The notes: generated from the letters alone by a model not told the origin. A DNA stretch of 64,000 nt from Nemania diffusa (GCA_038501195.1 JBBPUQ010000005.1:1426001-1490000); one strand, 5' to 3'. Counted from the first letter of the stretch, positions 45,744-57,418 are shown. A program made the numbers and translations.

Positions 45744-48608
45744 CTATGTTGATCCATCATTTTCTGCCTTCTCTTTCCTCACTATAACCCTAATATTCTC
45801 TCCGAGTTCCCTTGCGTCTTTAGCTATCCGCAAGCAAAAATTTGGTCTAAGGTAGTACAAGCCGGTGTCTTCATGTTCGCCAAACGTGTCAATCAAGACT
45901 TTTTCCATAACTTTGAAAGTCCGGAGCTCCCGGGAGGCTTCCTCCTGACCATACGGGTAATTCACGTTGTCCAAGACATAGATCACAATAGCGGCCATGC
46001 ACGCAACTATCGGCGTGGCAAATGAAGTGGCATTCAGGCATCTTGACTCGAAATGGACGGTCCGGGATCCCGGGAGAGCATAGCTTGACTCGAGAGACTC
46101 GCCCAAGGTCATCACGTTCTTTCCCGAAGATTGCGGCCGTCGCGCAAACGACGCTAGCTTTCCAGTCATGTCGGCGGCTGTGACGGGGATCGTAAGGCCA
46201 GCTTGGCTGGCAGGCCACGGAGCACTTCTGCTATTGCCGAAGTTATGGCAAGCGGAGAACACAAGGACTCCCTTACTCGCAGCATGATTTAGAGCATCAC
46301 GGATAGGACGTAGGGCTTCTTTATATGCTGGAAACCCCAGGGAGAGGTTGATAATGTCAACTTCCCACCGGTCACAGGCCCAGATTATTCCCTAACATCA
46401 CCGTTAGCTCATATATGGGCAATCCTGGGTGGCAACGAGCATACCTTGGCGACGCTGTCAACAAATTGTGTGTAGTTCCGAGCTGTCTCGCGCTTGCTTG
46501 CAACTTTCCCAACATACAGCTCGGAAATGTCCCAGACTTTGTCGACAATGCCAGCAATAAATGTTCCATGCCCGTCCTCATCTTTGCAATGTTTGTGGTC
46601 AACACAACTTATGCTATCATCACCGCAGCAGTCGTTCTCAAAGTTTTTGAAGCATATTTTATCTAGCTTGGGCGTAAATTGGCCGTGCAAAGGGTCCAAA
46701 CCGGTGTCCAGAATAGCTATCCTTACCTTTCGTCGATCGCCAAGCGCCGAAAAATACCTCTCATTCTCCTTGTTCAAACAGAAATACCGGATAATCGGTT
46801 TAAATTCACCTAGAAACCCCATTGAATGCTTTACTTTCGCATCACTATAGATATTTTAGTAAGAACACGCTATTCTTTTCTAGCACATCATCTCACCTGA
46901 ACCCTGGGGTGTTCCTACAGTCTGTGAGATGGATTGTTGGTTGAGACGCCCTTTCAATGGGTGGCATTGTTTTCGTCTTCAGTGCTTTTGCTAACTTCAA
47001 GGGATCGCAGTCCGGTATTGCCAAGACTTGTTGGAGCAATGGCTCAAATATCTTCTCCATGAGAAAGTTCTGGTATGATTCATCGTGAATCAACGGGCCG
47101 GAAATCCCACCACTCTCTATTACTTCGAGGCATGAGCCAACGGCGTTCTCGTAAAACTCGTTGTTGTTCCACTCTATGTTTTGAAAAGTGCTTCGAGTTT
47201 GGGAAACCATAGTGTTCGGGTCTTCCATTATCGAGGCGGTATCTTGATTATCAGCGTCACTATCTTCAAGGCTCGCTTCCCAGCCCTCTTGTTCCCATAG
47301 CTCCGCGAGGATGACGCCAAGAGCTAGACGGTATGGATCATCGTCACCTTCCGTCCCCATAAGAAGATTCCCAGATGGAGGTGAGATGACAGGCTCAAGG
47401 TATAGCCTTTCTTTGTCCTGAAGGAAATAAATCTGATCTTTAATCAGCTGTGTTGGAAGCCAGTAGGATCCAGACCAAGCAAGAACCCCGAACGCAAGTG
47501 CGAAAGCCAGCAGTATTTTCGTTTCCTCGTTCAGCACTGGCGCCTCTGTCTGAGCAAGAATATCGCCCAGGCTCACCAGCGTCGCCAACTCAAAGCCAGG
47601 CCTCTGTTTTTGATCTAGTACCTCCGACCCAAGCTCCCCAATGCCACCAGGCTGTGCCTCCATAGCCTCAGCGAAGTTTAGAATCAACCTCTGAGCGTGC
47701 ATTCGAGAGCATCGCCCAGCTCGTGATTCAAGGTCTTTGACGAATTTCCAGGGTATGTTTTGCCTACACAATATCAGTTCCGTAATCATTCCAGCTGCTT
47801 TTGATTTGAAGAGAGTTACGGACTTTCGTTCTAGCCGCCTAATCCTACATTCTCCCCACGGAGGCTCTTCCATCTCCTTCAGGCTGAACAAGCAGTCCAG
47901 CAGTAAGTCCGGGATCTCAGGAGGCCTCAGAAACAAGACTGGATGATGCTGGCCTTCGCAGGGTAACCTGATGCAACTTTCCCAGTACTGGTCAACCGCG
48001 CTGAAGAGACTGTTTCTTTTGTCCCGTAGATAAAATGGACTCAGTTCAGGATTTTCTGCTAGATACTTCTTTGCATTAGGCCGGGAACCCGGCGGCTCCT
48101 TGGTCACGAATCTCTTCAAAAATTGGTCCAAGCTATTTACCCCGCTCACGCTCGATACCACGAGGCCAAGAAAGTTTGGGGCTTGGAGATGGAATACATC
48201 GGTGTAATCAAAATTTTCGGCATTGAGATTCCTCAGTACTTCAAGTTTGGGGTGTTGAGCGGCGCCGAAAGTCTGACAAACAGGTGAGTATTGCGCATGT
48301 TCATTATCGGCAAGGAAACCCCCTTTTCCAGAGCAACGAACCTTGGTGGCGGGTTTGGCCAGATCCTCTAAGCCCTTGAGTGCTTCTTCTAACACTGGCC
48401 CAATGCCGTCTAATTTTGCCACGCGCTTATTGTTGGCATTGTCATCTGTAGGAATAAGGTACCTCAGCTTAGACCTCACGGAGACTAACGCGTCTTGCAA
48501 GTCTTCTAGCTCATTACACTCGGTCAAGGCTCCGGCACAACCGTCAATAAACTTCTGAAGGACAGCGCGAAATAGCTGCAGCAATCGAGACAACCTCCAA
48601 ATTGCCAT
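45744..48608 (-). CDS. DUF7580-like protein fused to subtilisin (S8) protease
   Basis: 919 residues in three exons: 48608-46897, 46844-46445 and 46391-45744, with GTGAGA and GTATGC donors and ATAG and TTAG acceptors, all in frame. Residues 1-~570 are helical and follow the DUF7580 layout (FEWATLVSLG-like GFELATLVSLGDIL, LLAFALAFGVLAW, YRLALGVILAELWE). Residues ~590-880 are a peptidase S8 domain with catalytic Asp-617 in AILDTGLD, His-663 in DEDGHGTF, an oxyanion Asn region FSACHNFGNS and Ser-827 in NATSFATP. The residue before the Thr of the usual GTSxATP is Ala rather than Gly. No signal peptide, so it acts in the cytosol. Its likely partner is the adjacent gasdermin, by analogy with HET-Q2/HET-Q1; the N-terminal region would be the sensor or regulator. 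Confidence 0.87.
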
Positions 48609-49059
48609 TATTGCTCAAGTAGGTTGTCGTTACTACAATGCCAGCGCGCAACATTCAACCCTATCGAGTTCGTGCGAAATCCCCTCTTTGAACTGTGCTG
48701 GAGAAGACATCGAAATAGGTATAGCCCCTCATGCGGCCGCGCCAATGTGAGATGGGCACGCGCAGTTCAGCTTGAAATCTGGCTATGCTTCAAACGCATT
48801 ACATATGCAGATGGCCCTTACGCACACTTCAAAGTACCAGACTAATGCATCATGAATCAAAAATAAATCTAATGGAAGCATTACTTTTACACTCTTGTTT
48901 CAAAATATCGAGTTTGAATTTATTTACCTGATTCGCTAATCTCTCTTCTATTCCTTTAACATAACGCGGGGAGGAGGGGTAATGCCCATGCTTTACCAAT
49001 AGAACCGCTTGTTCCTTAATGCACGACGCTCTCAACTACTCCAAATAGGTAAGGGGGAC
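48609..49059. other. Promoter side of the DUF7580-S8 gene
   Basis: No gene seen. The first ~200 bases upstream of 48608 should contain the promoter. Confidence 0.45.
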
Positions 49060-49526
49060 GGTGGGCCATTACCACATTATCCGACATAACTATTTTTGCT
49101 CCAAAATTTGATTTCGCAAATACCGTACACCGCAAATACCTAAGTACTAATATCGTATATACTATATAAAACATTAAATTAATCAAGCGTATATTTATTT
49201 AAGAACTAATAATATTATTATTGCTGTTGCTGCTGTATTATCTTGCTGCATAGTTTTTCGCTATATACCTAGATATTTAGCTAAGTAAGTAGTTTCGTTA
49301 TTTTTAACCAGCTACCGAAATAACTAAACAATTCAAAATAACAACAGCGTTAATTTATAATAAAGTTAACAATATATAAAAGCTTTATACGATAAATAAA
49401 TATATATAAATTTATAAATTTATATTTTGCGCGACGTATAATATATATAAGAGACCTATAATCTATGTCTAGATTTAAAAAAGCGAAATAAAAAAGTTAT
49501 GTCGGATAATGTGGTAATGGCCCACC
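49060..49526. mobile_element. Small inverted-repeat element with AT-rich core
   Basis: The ends are inverted copies over about 31 bases (GGTGGGCCATTACCACATTA, continuing through ATCCGACATAACT). The 400-base core is AT-rich with no coding frame. I could not define a clear target-site duplication. This looks like another non-autonomous element, unlike the palindromic one at 43.9 kb in its end sequence. Confidence 0.75.
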
Positions 49527-49705
49527 TTAAAGGGGCGGTTAAGTATATAATCATTGCATGAAAACGCCCTTTATTTAGCTTCTAGTTCTTGGAAAATATC
49601 CGAGTTGTCTTTATAGTATTACTACGGAACTGTGAGGCCTAACTTAAAGAACCGATATTTTAGGCCGATTCTATAATTACCGACAGCTAGCTTAGCGCTT
49701 ACGTA

Positions 49706-50215
49706 GTGAGGTACAACTTCTTCGTGATCGCAAAGGGCTCTCCGGCACCCGATCTCCCCTTCCCCCCACTAACCTCACACACGCCATCGACTGCAACATC
49801 AGCGACGGCGGCATACGATGGTCTAGGCGGCTGGGCGCGCTTCTACTCCCTCACGACGATGCCAACACTGCCGGGCGGCACAGACATAGCAGATAGCGAG
49901 CAGAGCTTCGCTAAAGCACAGCCCGGCGCCGTGAACTAGGCCGCGGGCAAGCTGACGTCGTTCTTGTTTGTGCTGCAGCGCGCGACACCGGCGGGCGAGT
50001 ACCTGCTGCGCGCAGAGGGCATGGCCGTGCACGCGGCGCATAGACTAGGCGGCGCGCAGATCCGCGTCATGGACGAGTGCGCAGGGCGCAATGGGACAGC
50101 CGAGCTTGGGCCATTAGTGAGGATCCCCGGCGTGTATCGCGGGGACAAGCCCGGGTTGTTAATCCCGTAGTTCTAGTCCGGGCTGCCGAGGTATGCTGCG
50201 CCCGGGCCTGCGCTG
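49706..50215 (+). pseudogene. AA9 (GH61) lytic polysaccharide monooxygenase, C-terminal part, broken
   Basis: One reading frame carries the C-terminal half of an AA9 copper monooxygenase: GGWARFYSL, then PAGEYLLRAEGMAVHAAH (containing the second copper-site region), GGAQIRV, the ELGPLVRIPGVYRGDKPGLL strand pair, and finally YAAPGPAL. In-frame TAG stops interrupt it at 49937-49939, 50168-50170 and 50174-50176; the first replaces a position usually held by Trp, as a G-to-A change (TGG to TAG) would produce. The N-terminal half with the signal peptide and His-1 is not recognisable. AA9 enzymes oxidise cellulose chains outside the cell; this copy cannot make such a protein. GC content is higher than in flanking sequence. 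Confidence 0.65.
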
Positions 50216-51008
50216 TGACCTCCCAGGACGGAAGAACATATCGCGAAATCTCTGTAAATGAATTGGCTGTCGTTTCAGACGTCGGAAGACGCTGGGTATC
50301 GTAGCTAGAGGTTCTAGTATTCCTGGAGTAAGTGGGGTTGAGAGGGCGAACGTTTGTCGGTATATAGATGATTCATGCAGGCCCATCGCGAGAGTACGAT
50401 TTCTCACCTCATCTACTTACTAGTATTACTTAAAGATCGATCGCGAGTAATATAGCGCCCCGAAAGATGATAATAAGACATGATAAACTATTTATCCTCA
50501 AGTAAGTTAAGGTGAAACGAGAGGTTCAAGTTTGAGTCCTACCACCTATAGCTCTATGCGATGCGACGTAACGCCGTTGTGGGATGCAGGAACACGTGGA
50601 ACCTCAATCCCTATTCCCGTGGCCGACGGCGGAGTTGAGGTATCCACTCATTCGATCGGGCAGGTGTATTTCAAAGGAGGTCTCTATCTATCGAGTCTAG
50701 ATAAATGGATAGGCCGTAAGAGATGGGAGAGGTTAAGACACCTTACGTAAAATGTCCCGGCCCGACGCAACCTCGGTCGGCGCCTGTGGCTTGAGGCAAC
50801 TAGACGTACGTCGTTGGGAACCGAACCCCATCCATCCTACTGTATGCACACATAAACACATATTGAATTGAGACACCTCGAATTCATCCGTTTCTTTTTT
50901 CACCATTTTGTTTTTTTTTATTCCTTTTTCTGTGTTTTGGCGAGTTTATTGTTTATTCAATTCGGCATCACCCACTAGACCAGATAAGCGCCCGGACTCC
51001 TAACTACG
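50216..51008. other. Intergenic upstream of the gamma-glutamyltranspeptidase gene
   Basis: No gene seen. Pyrimidine-rich T runs around 50,890-50,960 are typical of a fungal leader just before the start codon. Confidence 0.45.
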
Positions 51009-53147
51009 ATGCCCCTCACCACACCGTCCGTGTTCCCGCCGGCCTCGGACGCCTTCGTCAAGTTCGCGAGCCGGCGCAGCGTCGTCCACAGCACCAAGGG
51101 CATCGTCGCGTGCTCGCAGCCCCTCGCAGCCAAATGCGGCATCCAAGTTCTTGATGCCGGCGGCAATTGTGTTGTAAGTGCCGAATTTCTTTATGTGTGT
51201 AATCTATATGGCGAGCAAAATGACTAATTGCATGCAGGATGCGGCCGTTGCTGTTGGTATGTCTCATCACGGTTCCACCACATGGCAGCAAGGAATGAAA
51301 TAAAGTTCTGACATCAGATTTTGCTCCCTGCAATAGCTGCTGGCCTCAACCTAACAGAGCCGTGCTCAACTGGCATCGGCGGTGACATGTTCTGTCTGTT
51401 CTATGACGCCAAGACAAAGAAGATCTCGGCCCTCAACGGATCAGGGCGGTCGGGCGCCAAATGCACGCTAGAGACCATCCGAAAGTCCCTCGGCATACCA
51501 GATGGCCAGCCAGGTAGCATCCCCATGGCGAGCGTGCATGCTGTCTCCGTGCCCGGGGCGGCGGCCGGGTGGTGCGATTCCGTCGCTCGTTTCGGGAGCG
51601 GCAAGGTGACTCTGGAGCAGATCCTCGCACCCGCCATCGAGCTCGGTGAGAAAGGGTTCCCCGTCTCCGAGGGCGTTGCGTATTGGGTTCGTACACCCGA
51701 ATTGATTGACATCCTTTTCTGCACCATTGTTATATGTAACTAGCTGCCTGCCGGTCACACCGGTCGGATGGGTAATGGATTATCCAGAGATGGGGAAGAG
51801 TAGCAGGCTAATACGAAGCAGTGGGACCGTTCCGAGCCTTCCATCCGCCGCGCCTCACCCAACGGCAGCGAGATGCTCAAGACGGATCCGTCAGCCATAG
51901 GCGGCGTGCGCTCGCCGCGAGCTGGCGAGATCATGAAGAACCCCACACTGGCCAGGACGTTCAGCACCCTCGCAACTGAAGGCAAGGCCGGATTCTATAA
52001 GGGGCGGATCGCCGAGGAACTCGTAAAGGTCGTGCAAGACCTCGGCGGCCACCTCGAGCTAGACGACCTGGCCCACCACCTTGAAGTCGGCAGCGAGCCC
52101 GTGGACGCGATATCCTTACAGTTCCGGGGCCAGGGCGTTGCGCAGACGCTGCGGGACCGCATAGCGGACCCAGCACAACAAGCCATGGTCCCAGACGTCG
52201 GTCTTGAGGTCTGGGAGCATCCGCCCAACGGCCAGGGTATCGTGGCGCTGATGGCGCTGGGAATCCTAGAAGAGCTCGAGAAGGACGGGAAGATCCCGAC
52301 CTTCAAGCCCGAGGACTTCAACACGGCGCCGTACCTACACGCCATCATCGAGGCGCTGCGCATCGCGTTCGCGGACGCGAGCTGGTTCGTGACAGACCCG
52401 AACGTCGAGCGCGTGCCCGTCGCCGAGCTGCTCTCCCGGCCATACCTAGCGTCGCGCGCGCGGGCCCTGTTCTCGGCCGAGAAGGCGGGCGCCGTGCCGG
52501 AGCACGGGATGCCGTCGCCGGCACACCAGAGCAGCGACACGGTGTACTTCGCGGTGTCGGACTCCGAGGGCAACGCCGTGTCCTTCATCAACAGCAACTA
52601 CGGCGGGTTCGGCACCTGCATCATCCCCCGGGGCTGCGGCTTCACGCTGCAGAACCGCGCCGCCAACTTCAGCCTCGACCCCTCGGGGAGGCACCCGAAC
52701 GTGCTGGCGCCGCGCAAGCGGCCCTACCACACCATCATCCCCGCCGCCGTGACGAACCTGCACGACGGCAGCCTGCACTCCGTGTTCGGCGTCATGGGCG
52801 GCTTCATGCAGCCCCAGGGCCACGTCCAGGTGCTCCTGGGACAGATTGTGGGGGGCTTGAACCCGCAGCAAGCGCTCGATGCCCCGCGCGTGTGTATTGG
52901 GGCCGGGATGCCGGAGGGCGGCGATGTCATCAGCACAGAGGTGTTTGTTGAGGAGGGGATGCCGGAGGAGACGGTGGAGGGGTTGCGGAAGCTGGGTCAC
53001 AATGTCAAGGTCGTCAGCGGAATGGCTAGGGCCAAGTTTGGCAGAGGTCAGATCATCCGCTGGACGACCGATCCCATCGAGAATGAAATCGGTGTGTGGT
53101 CTGCGGGTAGTGATATGCGTGGCGATGGTGCCGCCTATCCTCAATGA
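51009..53147 (+). CDS. Gamma-glutamyltranspeptidase family protein
   Basis: 619 residues in four exons: 51009-51173, 51238-51256 (19 bases), 51337-51686 and 51822-53147. The microexon restores AADAAVAV-like DAAVAVA and joins to NLTEPCSTGIGGD, the conserved large-subunit motif. The precursor is expected to cut itself before Thr-418 (SSDTVYFAVSDSEGNAVSFI), the nucleophile of this N-terminal-nucleophile hydrolase; YGGFGTCIIP and VFGVMGGFMQPQGHVQV follow in the small subunit. No signal peptide is visible, as in the YwrD/acylase-like GGT branch, so a cytosolic enzyme acting on glutathione or gamma-glutamyl compounds is likely. The intron before 51822 is the least certain junction. The gene is GC-rich and intact. 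Confidence 0.9.
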
Positions 53148-54023
53148 GTGGGCTCTATCCGTCTATATATCTTTAGTACTAGGCCTATGGGATATTGTAT
53201 AGGTCAGGAAATAATGACAACATTTAGAACAATCGTCACGAAGACATCTGCCTGTAAACTTATTGTGGGACGTAACAGCCCTCCAGAGTCTGCCACCTCT
53301 CACTTCCGGGCGTAACTACCCTCTCTCTTCCCGTAGCCTCCTGGCGTCCTTTTTACCATCGGCATATTCACATGCTAGCGCGCCGCATTAAGGGAAGCGA
53401 AACGGATAAACACCCGGAACATGTTGCTACTTCCGCTCTGAACAATGCCGCCTTAATTAAAGCCACCCCCTTTTCGCCCCCTTTTCGCCCCCTTTTCAGC
53501 CCCTTTTAATGGGCCTGTGCTTAACTCACCCCATTGAATCCTATTAAGGTGATGGCGGTCGCGATACAAATTGGTGTTCTTCACGAAAATAGAGACGGTA
53601 GCCCCGGATGAGTATTGAAATCAATATGTATATTATAAGGTGAGTTTGTTCCGATAAGAACATTCTACTCTCTATCTGTAGTGTGATAGTAAGCTATTTT
53701 GCAGGGCCCTAGCACTTATCATGGCTATGGCTTTGAGAGATGCTCTCGTAATATTGAACACCCAGTTTCTGATTACTGTGTTTGATAACCGGTGGTGATT
53801 ATCTGGAGTTAGTTGTCTTATACCTGGTGTTTCATTCTTCATAAATTACGCCATGCATCTGTCCCGCGAGGTTCTCCGCGACCGTGGCTCTGCAGCCAGT
53901 GGCATCCTGAGGCTACACCAAGCCCTGGCAATTAAAGCTCATCTATAGAGTATAGACTCTTTTGGTCTTCGTTCTGCTGCTAGGTCAGCCTAAGAAATCT
54001 TGTTGTCTTGTTGAGGGCGCGGC
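53148..54023. other. Intergenic between convergent genes
   Basis: No gene seen, apart from a short pyrimidine tandem repeat noted separately. Confidence 0.5.
53466..53508. repeat. Tandem repeat of an 11-base CCCCCTTTTCG unit
   Basis: Three to four copies of CCCCCTTTTCG, the last two imperfect. Confidence 0.8.
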
Positions 54024-55299
54024 TTACTCCGGTTTCTTCCCGATTCGAAGCAGCACCGTTATGACGGTTGCGACAGACGGGGTGGTTGCCACGAGAGCAA
54101 ACGTCTGGCCATATCCCCAATCATCCTTCGAAGCCGTGAAGTTGAAGGCCAATCCTCTCTCAATGTTGTAAATGAGGATAGCAGTAATGATGAATGAAAT
54201 GCCGGCCCGTTGACAGCGCGGGATGCGGATCGCGACTTTTGCATCCGCCCACACCCTTGAGAGCCGGTTTTCGCTACGGAAACTCACCTGCAATTTTCTC
54301 CATTGCTTACCCTCGATCCCGGCTCGGACAGTGGTATCATCGTCGTACCATAGCCAAAAGTAAGAAATGGATCGTATTGTTGATTTAGCAATCTTGGTCC
54401 GCAGCCTCATTGTTGCCTGCTTCATTTCTTGTATCCTCCAATAAGTAAGCGACTCATGCGTCTTATCGATATAAGCGATCCACGCTTGCCTCCGCGTCCG
54501 CGAGAACATAGCCGGCACAGACTGCAAAGTATGAATAGGCCCGTAGAACCAGAAGTAGGATCTTAACGTTAAGAGGATAGTGATGATGGCTTGCGCTAGA
54601 CGAATAGATCGGTTCAAGGGCACCGTAATGTGACTGACAATACCGACCACAAAGGTACGGGTGCAGAGATTGCACTGGTGTTCAGTCCCAAGACAAGGCA
54701 TTTGCAAGGTGATCCAGAAGCTTATGACCACATACATCCAAATGCGTGCTTGCTGACTGACAAATAACCCCGGCGATCGAACTCTCCATGATTCCAGGAC
54801 ATGAGTCGGGAAGATTGTGACAGTGAGTAACGAAGATGCGGTGGATGCGTGATGAAGGCTAAGGTTTCCTTGTAAGAGAAAAATACCCAGCGCTACAACA
54901 GTCGTGAGGGACGTGAGAACCAAAGCACTGTGGGCAGCATTCATGCTGCGGCCGTCTGTAACGAAACCCAAGATTAGGATATTGCAGAGAGTTTGGACAT
55001 ACACCCCGATCCGTACCTTAGAGTGATCCGTTAGCGGCTAGTGCGAAAACTGAGTACCTAGAGGCACCTACGCCAATGCCTACAATGTCAGGATCGGCCT
55101 CTACTACACAAGGATCCACGCATTCTAGAAATTCAGTACAATATCTGCCATCAACCTCTGCCCAACCGTCTGTGGCGAGGATGAGAAGACATGCGATGGG
55201 GGCGATGATCAGAACCGATGTCGACCAGAGCTGTGCCCTGAAAATCAGTTGCAGCCGTCTGCTTGGTTGGCCGCTCGGAAGAACGAGGACCCTATACAA
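54024..55299 (-). CDS. Multi-pass membrane protein, start uncertain
   Basis: Two exons join in phase: from about 55291 (acceptor TATAG) to 55072, and 55016-54024, with a GTAGGT donor and CTAAG acceptor. The joined sequence reads DPDIVGIGVRIGVYVQTLCN, a motif seen at the start of the membrane region in a family of uncharacterised fungal proteins with about seven helices. Upstream there is a predicted membrane helix (VLIIAPIACLLILAT). Later helices include VLTSLTTVVALGIFLL and IISFWITL-like segments, and the protein ends with ALVATTPSVATVITVLLRIG. The frame is closed just before 55299 without an ATG, so a first exon is missing from my model; an ATG near 55,360 does not splice in phase. About 400 residues. 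Function unknown. Confidence 0.65.
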
Positions 55300-55625
55300 T
55301 TAACCATCAGAGCCAAGGCAGAAAAAGGGGACTTTGCTGCTGACGGGTTGCTTAGCCATGGCGGGACCCAAAATGGCGGGTGGTTCTCCGGGGTCCGAGA
55401 CATGACGGTCTGCTAACAATAGCTGCGGGTACGCACTCAAGGGCGATTTTCTCGTGACAAACCTTGAAACTTAATCTGGAGCTGTGGGAGCAAATTGTCG
55501 GTCACGTAAAGCATCTGTGACACTCACCACCATTGCTCAGAAGGCCCGCGTCCATCAATGCACCAAATCTTGGGCCTTGGCCAAAATCGATATGATGGGC
55601 GGCTAGTCAAAAGAGCCAATCGTGT

Positions 55626-55985
55626 CTAGCATTGTGGATATACATGGATCTCAGCCAATTTGTATGAGGGATCCCCGGCTGTTAGCGCGGCCAATGCCAA
55701 CTCCGCTATCACGACATAGACTGAAGCAACACCTACCCAGCCAACCACGAATGACCAGATGACAGCGCCCAGTCCGGCGATCAGGCAGGTCGGGAGCGAT
55801 AAGAGGAGAATGCCCCCCCTAGGTACGGAGTGATGAAGACGACAGTCCAAGGATAGACATGAACCCAAAACTACGTTCCAGCTTTGGGCGCTTGCCTAGT
55901 CGTCGAAGCAGAGCATCATCAGACACATAGCGATCACCTTCACCCTGATAAGATATGGGCGGTGCATCTCGATCTAAGGAAGAAA
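55626..55985 (-). pseudogene. N-terminal fragment of an amino-acid permease (APC family), frameshifted
   Basis: Two overlapping frames together give the N-terminus of a fungal APC-type amino-acid/GABA permease. The first covers DALLRRLGKRPKLERSFGFM with SILGL, the usual entry into the first membrane helix. After a stop at the ACC TAG following LSSSSLRT, another frame continues with LIAGLGAVIWSFVVGWVGV and VIAELALAALTAGD, equivalent to the conserved E-L-A-S-x-x-P-T-A-G-G. The remaining ~400 residues and ten helices are missing. Inferred to be a dead partial copy. Confidence 0.6.
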
Positions 55986-57418
55986 CAGTGATCGCCGATA
56001 TTGTAAAGCTTTTATGTGCTCATCTGCATGAACTTGATATACACCAAGGGCGCTAACACCTATTTATGAAGGATACCTAGAGGCACGTGGGCTGGCACAT
56101 GGTGGTTTTAAGTATCTAGACCATCTAGGTAACATGTCAGTTACTACTACAAAGCTACAAAAGCTTTTCAAAATATGTCTTACTTCTTTATGACTATAAT
56201 AGCCTCCTTGCATACAACCCTTGATCGCCTTGGTAGGCTAGGGCTCCCAAGAGATCCTCAGGATGCAAGATCTCACACGTTGTCTACTTTACTATTTAAG
56301 CGAGCGTATACTCTCTCCTTTCCCCTCTTTCGAAACCAATTCAAAGTTCTCATTCAAGCCTCAGAATTTCTAGTCTCCATCAGCTCCTTTAATAGTTCAT
56401 TCCTCGTTCAGTTAACTGCTGTCCCCTGGTTTTATTAGGGGTACCATTTAGTCCTTTATCAAGGAACAGAATTACAACGCTCAACCACAACATCACTATT
56501 ATGAAGCAAAAGCAGAAGGTTGTCAAGGCGAGAGCTTTAGCCTTTTACAAGGCTTCAATATGGGATCGTGACATCTTTCTTTATACTGAAGCCTATACTA
56601 TACACTCCTTCGTTCCCCCCTAAACTTTGTCTTAGCTGGGACAAGCTTCACGTTCACTCTAGGGCCAACCTTCTAACAATTTATCTCATTTAAGCATACA
56701 GTTTCAGAGTCTCCTGGTAGTTTAAGATGAATAATGGTAGCCACAGTGATAGGTTCACTAAGTGTAGATGTTTGTTTTCGTTGACTGTAGGCGCTACCCA
56801 TTATTAGTACCCTCCTTGATATTTGTTAAGGAACGAGGTCACGGAGGAAATAGCCCGAATCACTTCCAATATATTATCAATTATTTTCTAACCTTATGTA
56901 ACCTACGAAGGGGTCCTAATGTCATACATAAGTCAGGAGATGTAAGCCATTCCATGTCGGTTATCTAGCAACTATCAACCTCATTTAATAGTGGTATAGG
57001 GTACACGAGACTAAGTTTCTTTCCTTGTATTAATTCCTCAATAGATAATGATCTATAAAGAGGTCGACTTTCTTAGGAACTATAGCTTGTGGCCCGCGGC
57101 TAGGCCGCGGATAAGCTAGTAGACTGCAAGACTCTCGTGTCAAACAACCTACAAATATCACGTAGCTCTCATATTCCCTGGCCATCTTAGAATGCGGTAG
57201 ACGAGATGAAGATGGTTTCATAACTACTTATAGCGTGTAAAGGCAACGCGTATTATATTTGACCTATGACATCTAATAATAGACTGCGTAATGCTCAGAT
57301 CATATCTCGTGCTACTAATGGGGGCCTGCTGTCTATAGACTACTTCGTCACGTTATACCGTGAGCAACAGGTGCACATCTCAAACACCATGGAAGTCCTC
57401 GACGTCTGTTAAGTCCTA
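55986..57418. other. Intergenic, probably degraded sequence
   Basis: Frames up to 87 codons occur but none resembles a protein. I recognise nothing else. Confidence 0.4.

Noticed and set aside
52446..53144. Long minus-strand ORF of 232 codons
   Set aside because: It is the antisense shadow of the GC-rich gamma-glutamyltranspeptidase exon.
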